Part shown: positions 6,068 to 6,476 of the stretch, piece by piece
Layout: each line of letters starts with the position of its first letter
How positions within the stretch are numbered: position 1 is the stretch's first letter
Source: Ignavibacteriales bacterium
GTDB taxonomy: Bacteria > Bacteroidota > Ignavibacteria > Ignavibacteriales > Melioribacteraceae
Direction: 5' to 3'
Assembly: GCA_027080245.1 (NCBI GenBank)
Contig: JALWSN010000264.1
Location: forward strand, 1 to 6,476
DNA length: 6,476 nucleotides
Translations under genes and position numbers: made by a program
Notes under the pieces: generated by a model
What the model saw: only the letters and a program-made list of their open reading frames with translations
What the model was told of the DNA's origin: nothing
Database searches by the model: none

Positions 6068-6476
6068 ATGGAAAAAGTAAAAATTAAATTTAAAAGAATT
6101 TCAGACAAATTTAACGACGTCGAACCGCCAAGCTACGCAACAGAAGGCAGCTCGGGAATGGACGTGAGGGCAGCTGTGGAAAAGCCTTTGATTTTGCAGT
6201 CTTCCCAAGTTGCTTTGGTGCCAACTAATTTAAGTCTGGAAATTCCCGAAGGCTACGAAATTCAGGTGCGTCCGCGTAGCGGATTAGCCGTAAAGCATGG
6301 AATTGGAGTGTTAAATTCGCCCGGCACAATCGATTCGGACTACCGTGGCGAATTAAAAATAATTCTTTTTAATTTTAGCGACGAACCTTTCGAAATTAAA
6401 AGGGGAGACAGAATTGCGCAATTAGTTGTAGGTAAAGTTTACAAAGCCGAATTGGAAGAAGTTGCCGAATTAAGCC
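6068..6476 (+). CDS. dut: dUTP diphosphatase (dUTPase), C-terminal end cut by right edge
   Basis: Homotrimeric dUTPase splits dUTP into dUMP and pyrophosphate, keeping uracil out of DNA and feeding dTMP synthesis. 136 codons are visible out of a usual 145 or so. Four of the five family motifs are present: motif 1 GSSGMDVRAA (27-36), motif 2 RPRSGLA (68-74), motif 3 LNSPGTIDSDYRGE (82-95) with the catalytic Asp at 89 and the base-stacking Tyr at 92, and motif 4 GDRIAQLVV (113-121). The glycine-rich motif 5 that closes the active site would lie just past the edge. The start is the ATG at 6068, the first that keeps the conserved N-terminal strand; the weak purine run GAAAG at 6056-6060 could serve ribosome binding. 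It follows the flippase by 24 bases and shares its direction, so it is probably in the same transcript. Confidence 0.96.
   Translation, partial: MEKVKIKFKRISDKFNDVEPPSYATEGSSGMDVRAAVEKPLILQSSQVALVPTNLSLEIPEGYEIQVRPRSGLAVKHGIGVLNSPGTIDSDYRGELKIILFNFSDEPFEIKRGDRIAQLVVGKVYKAELEEVAELS

Overview
The window is a compact, gene-dense bacterial stretch with seven genes, all on the + strand. The first and last are cut by the window edges. Gaps are 0 to 40 bases and two neighbouring pairs overlap (ATGA at 1164-1167; 8 bases at 4574-4581), so it reads as one long transcription unit that continues past both ends. I see no terminator hairpin, tRNA, rRNA, mobile element or CRISPR array, and no gene-free stretch longer than 40 bases. 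GC content looks to be around 40% by eye. Protein style (YbgC-like thioesterase with the VYNGRYLEYFEVGRTE pattern, large polyprenyl glycosylphosphotransferase with KFRSM/RIDEIPQ motifs) and sparse Shine-Dalgarno sites suggest a member of the Bacteroidota/Ignavibacteria/Chlorobi group. That assignment is an impression, not a demonstrated placement.

Layout: (1) 1-435, C-terminal catalytic part of a polyprenyl-phosphate sugar phosphotransferase, the enzyme type that starts a lipid-linked glycan. (2) 448-1167, a polyprenol-phosphate mannose synthase-like GT2 enzyme. (3) 1164-3158, a 664-residue fusion of a WbbL-type GT2 glycosyltransferase to what looks like a whole large phosphoglycosyltransferase whose catalytic core has been removed in frame. 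(4) 3159-4109, accA, the carboxyltransferase alpha subunit of acetyl-CoA carboxylase. (5) 4150-4581, a YbgC-type acyl-CoA thioesterase. (6) 4574-6043, a Wzx/MATE-like polysaccharide flippase. (7) 6068 to the right edge, dUTPase (dut), lacking only its last residues.

Genes 1, 2, 3 and 6 together make sense as surface-glycan assembly: priming on undecaprenyl phosphate, a polyprenyl-phosphate sugar donor, sugar addition at the membrane, and flipping of the lipid-linked product. AccA and the thioesterase belong to fatty acid/acyl-CoA metabolism and Dut to nucleotide hygiene, so the unit mixes housekeeping and envelope genes. The most unusual item is gene 3: a glycosyltransferase carrying a four-helix membrane region, a Rossmann-like domain and a catalytically dead phosphoglycosyltransferase remnant, only two genes downstream of an apparently intact phosphoglycosyltransferase.
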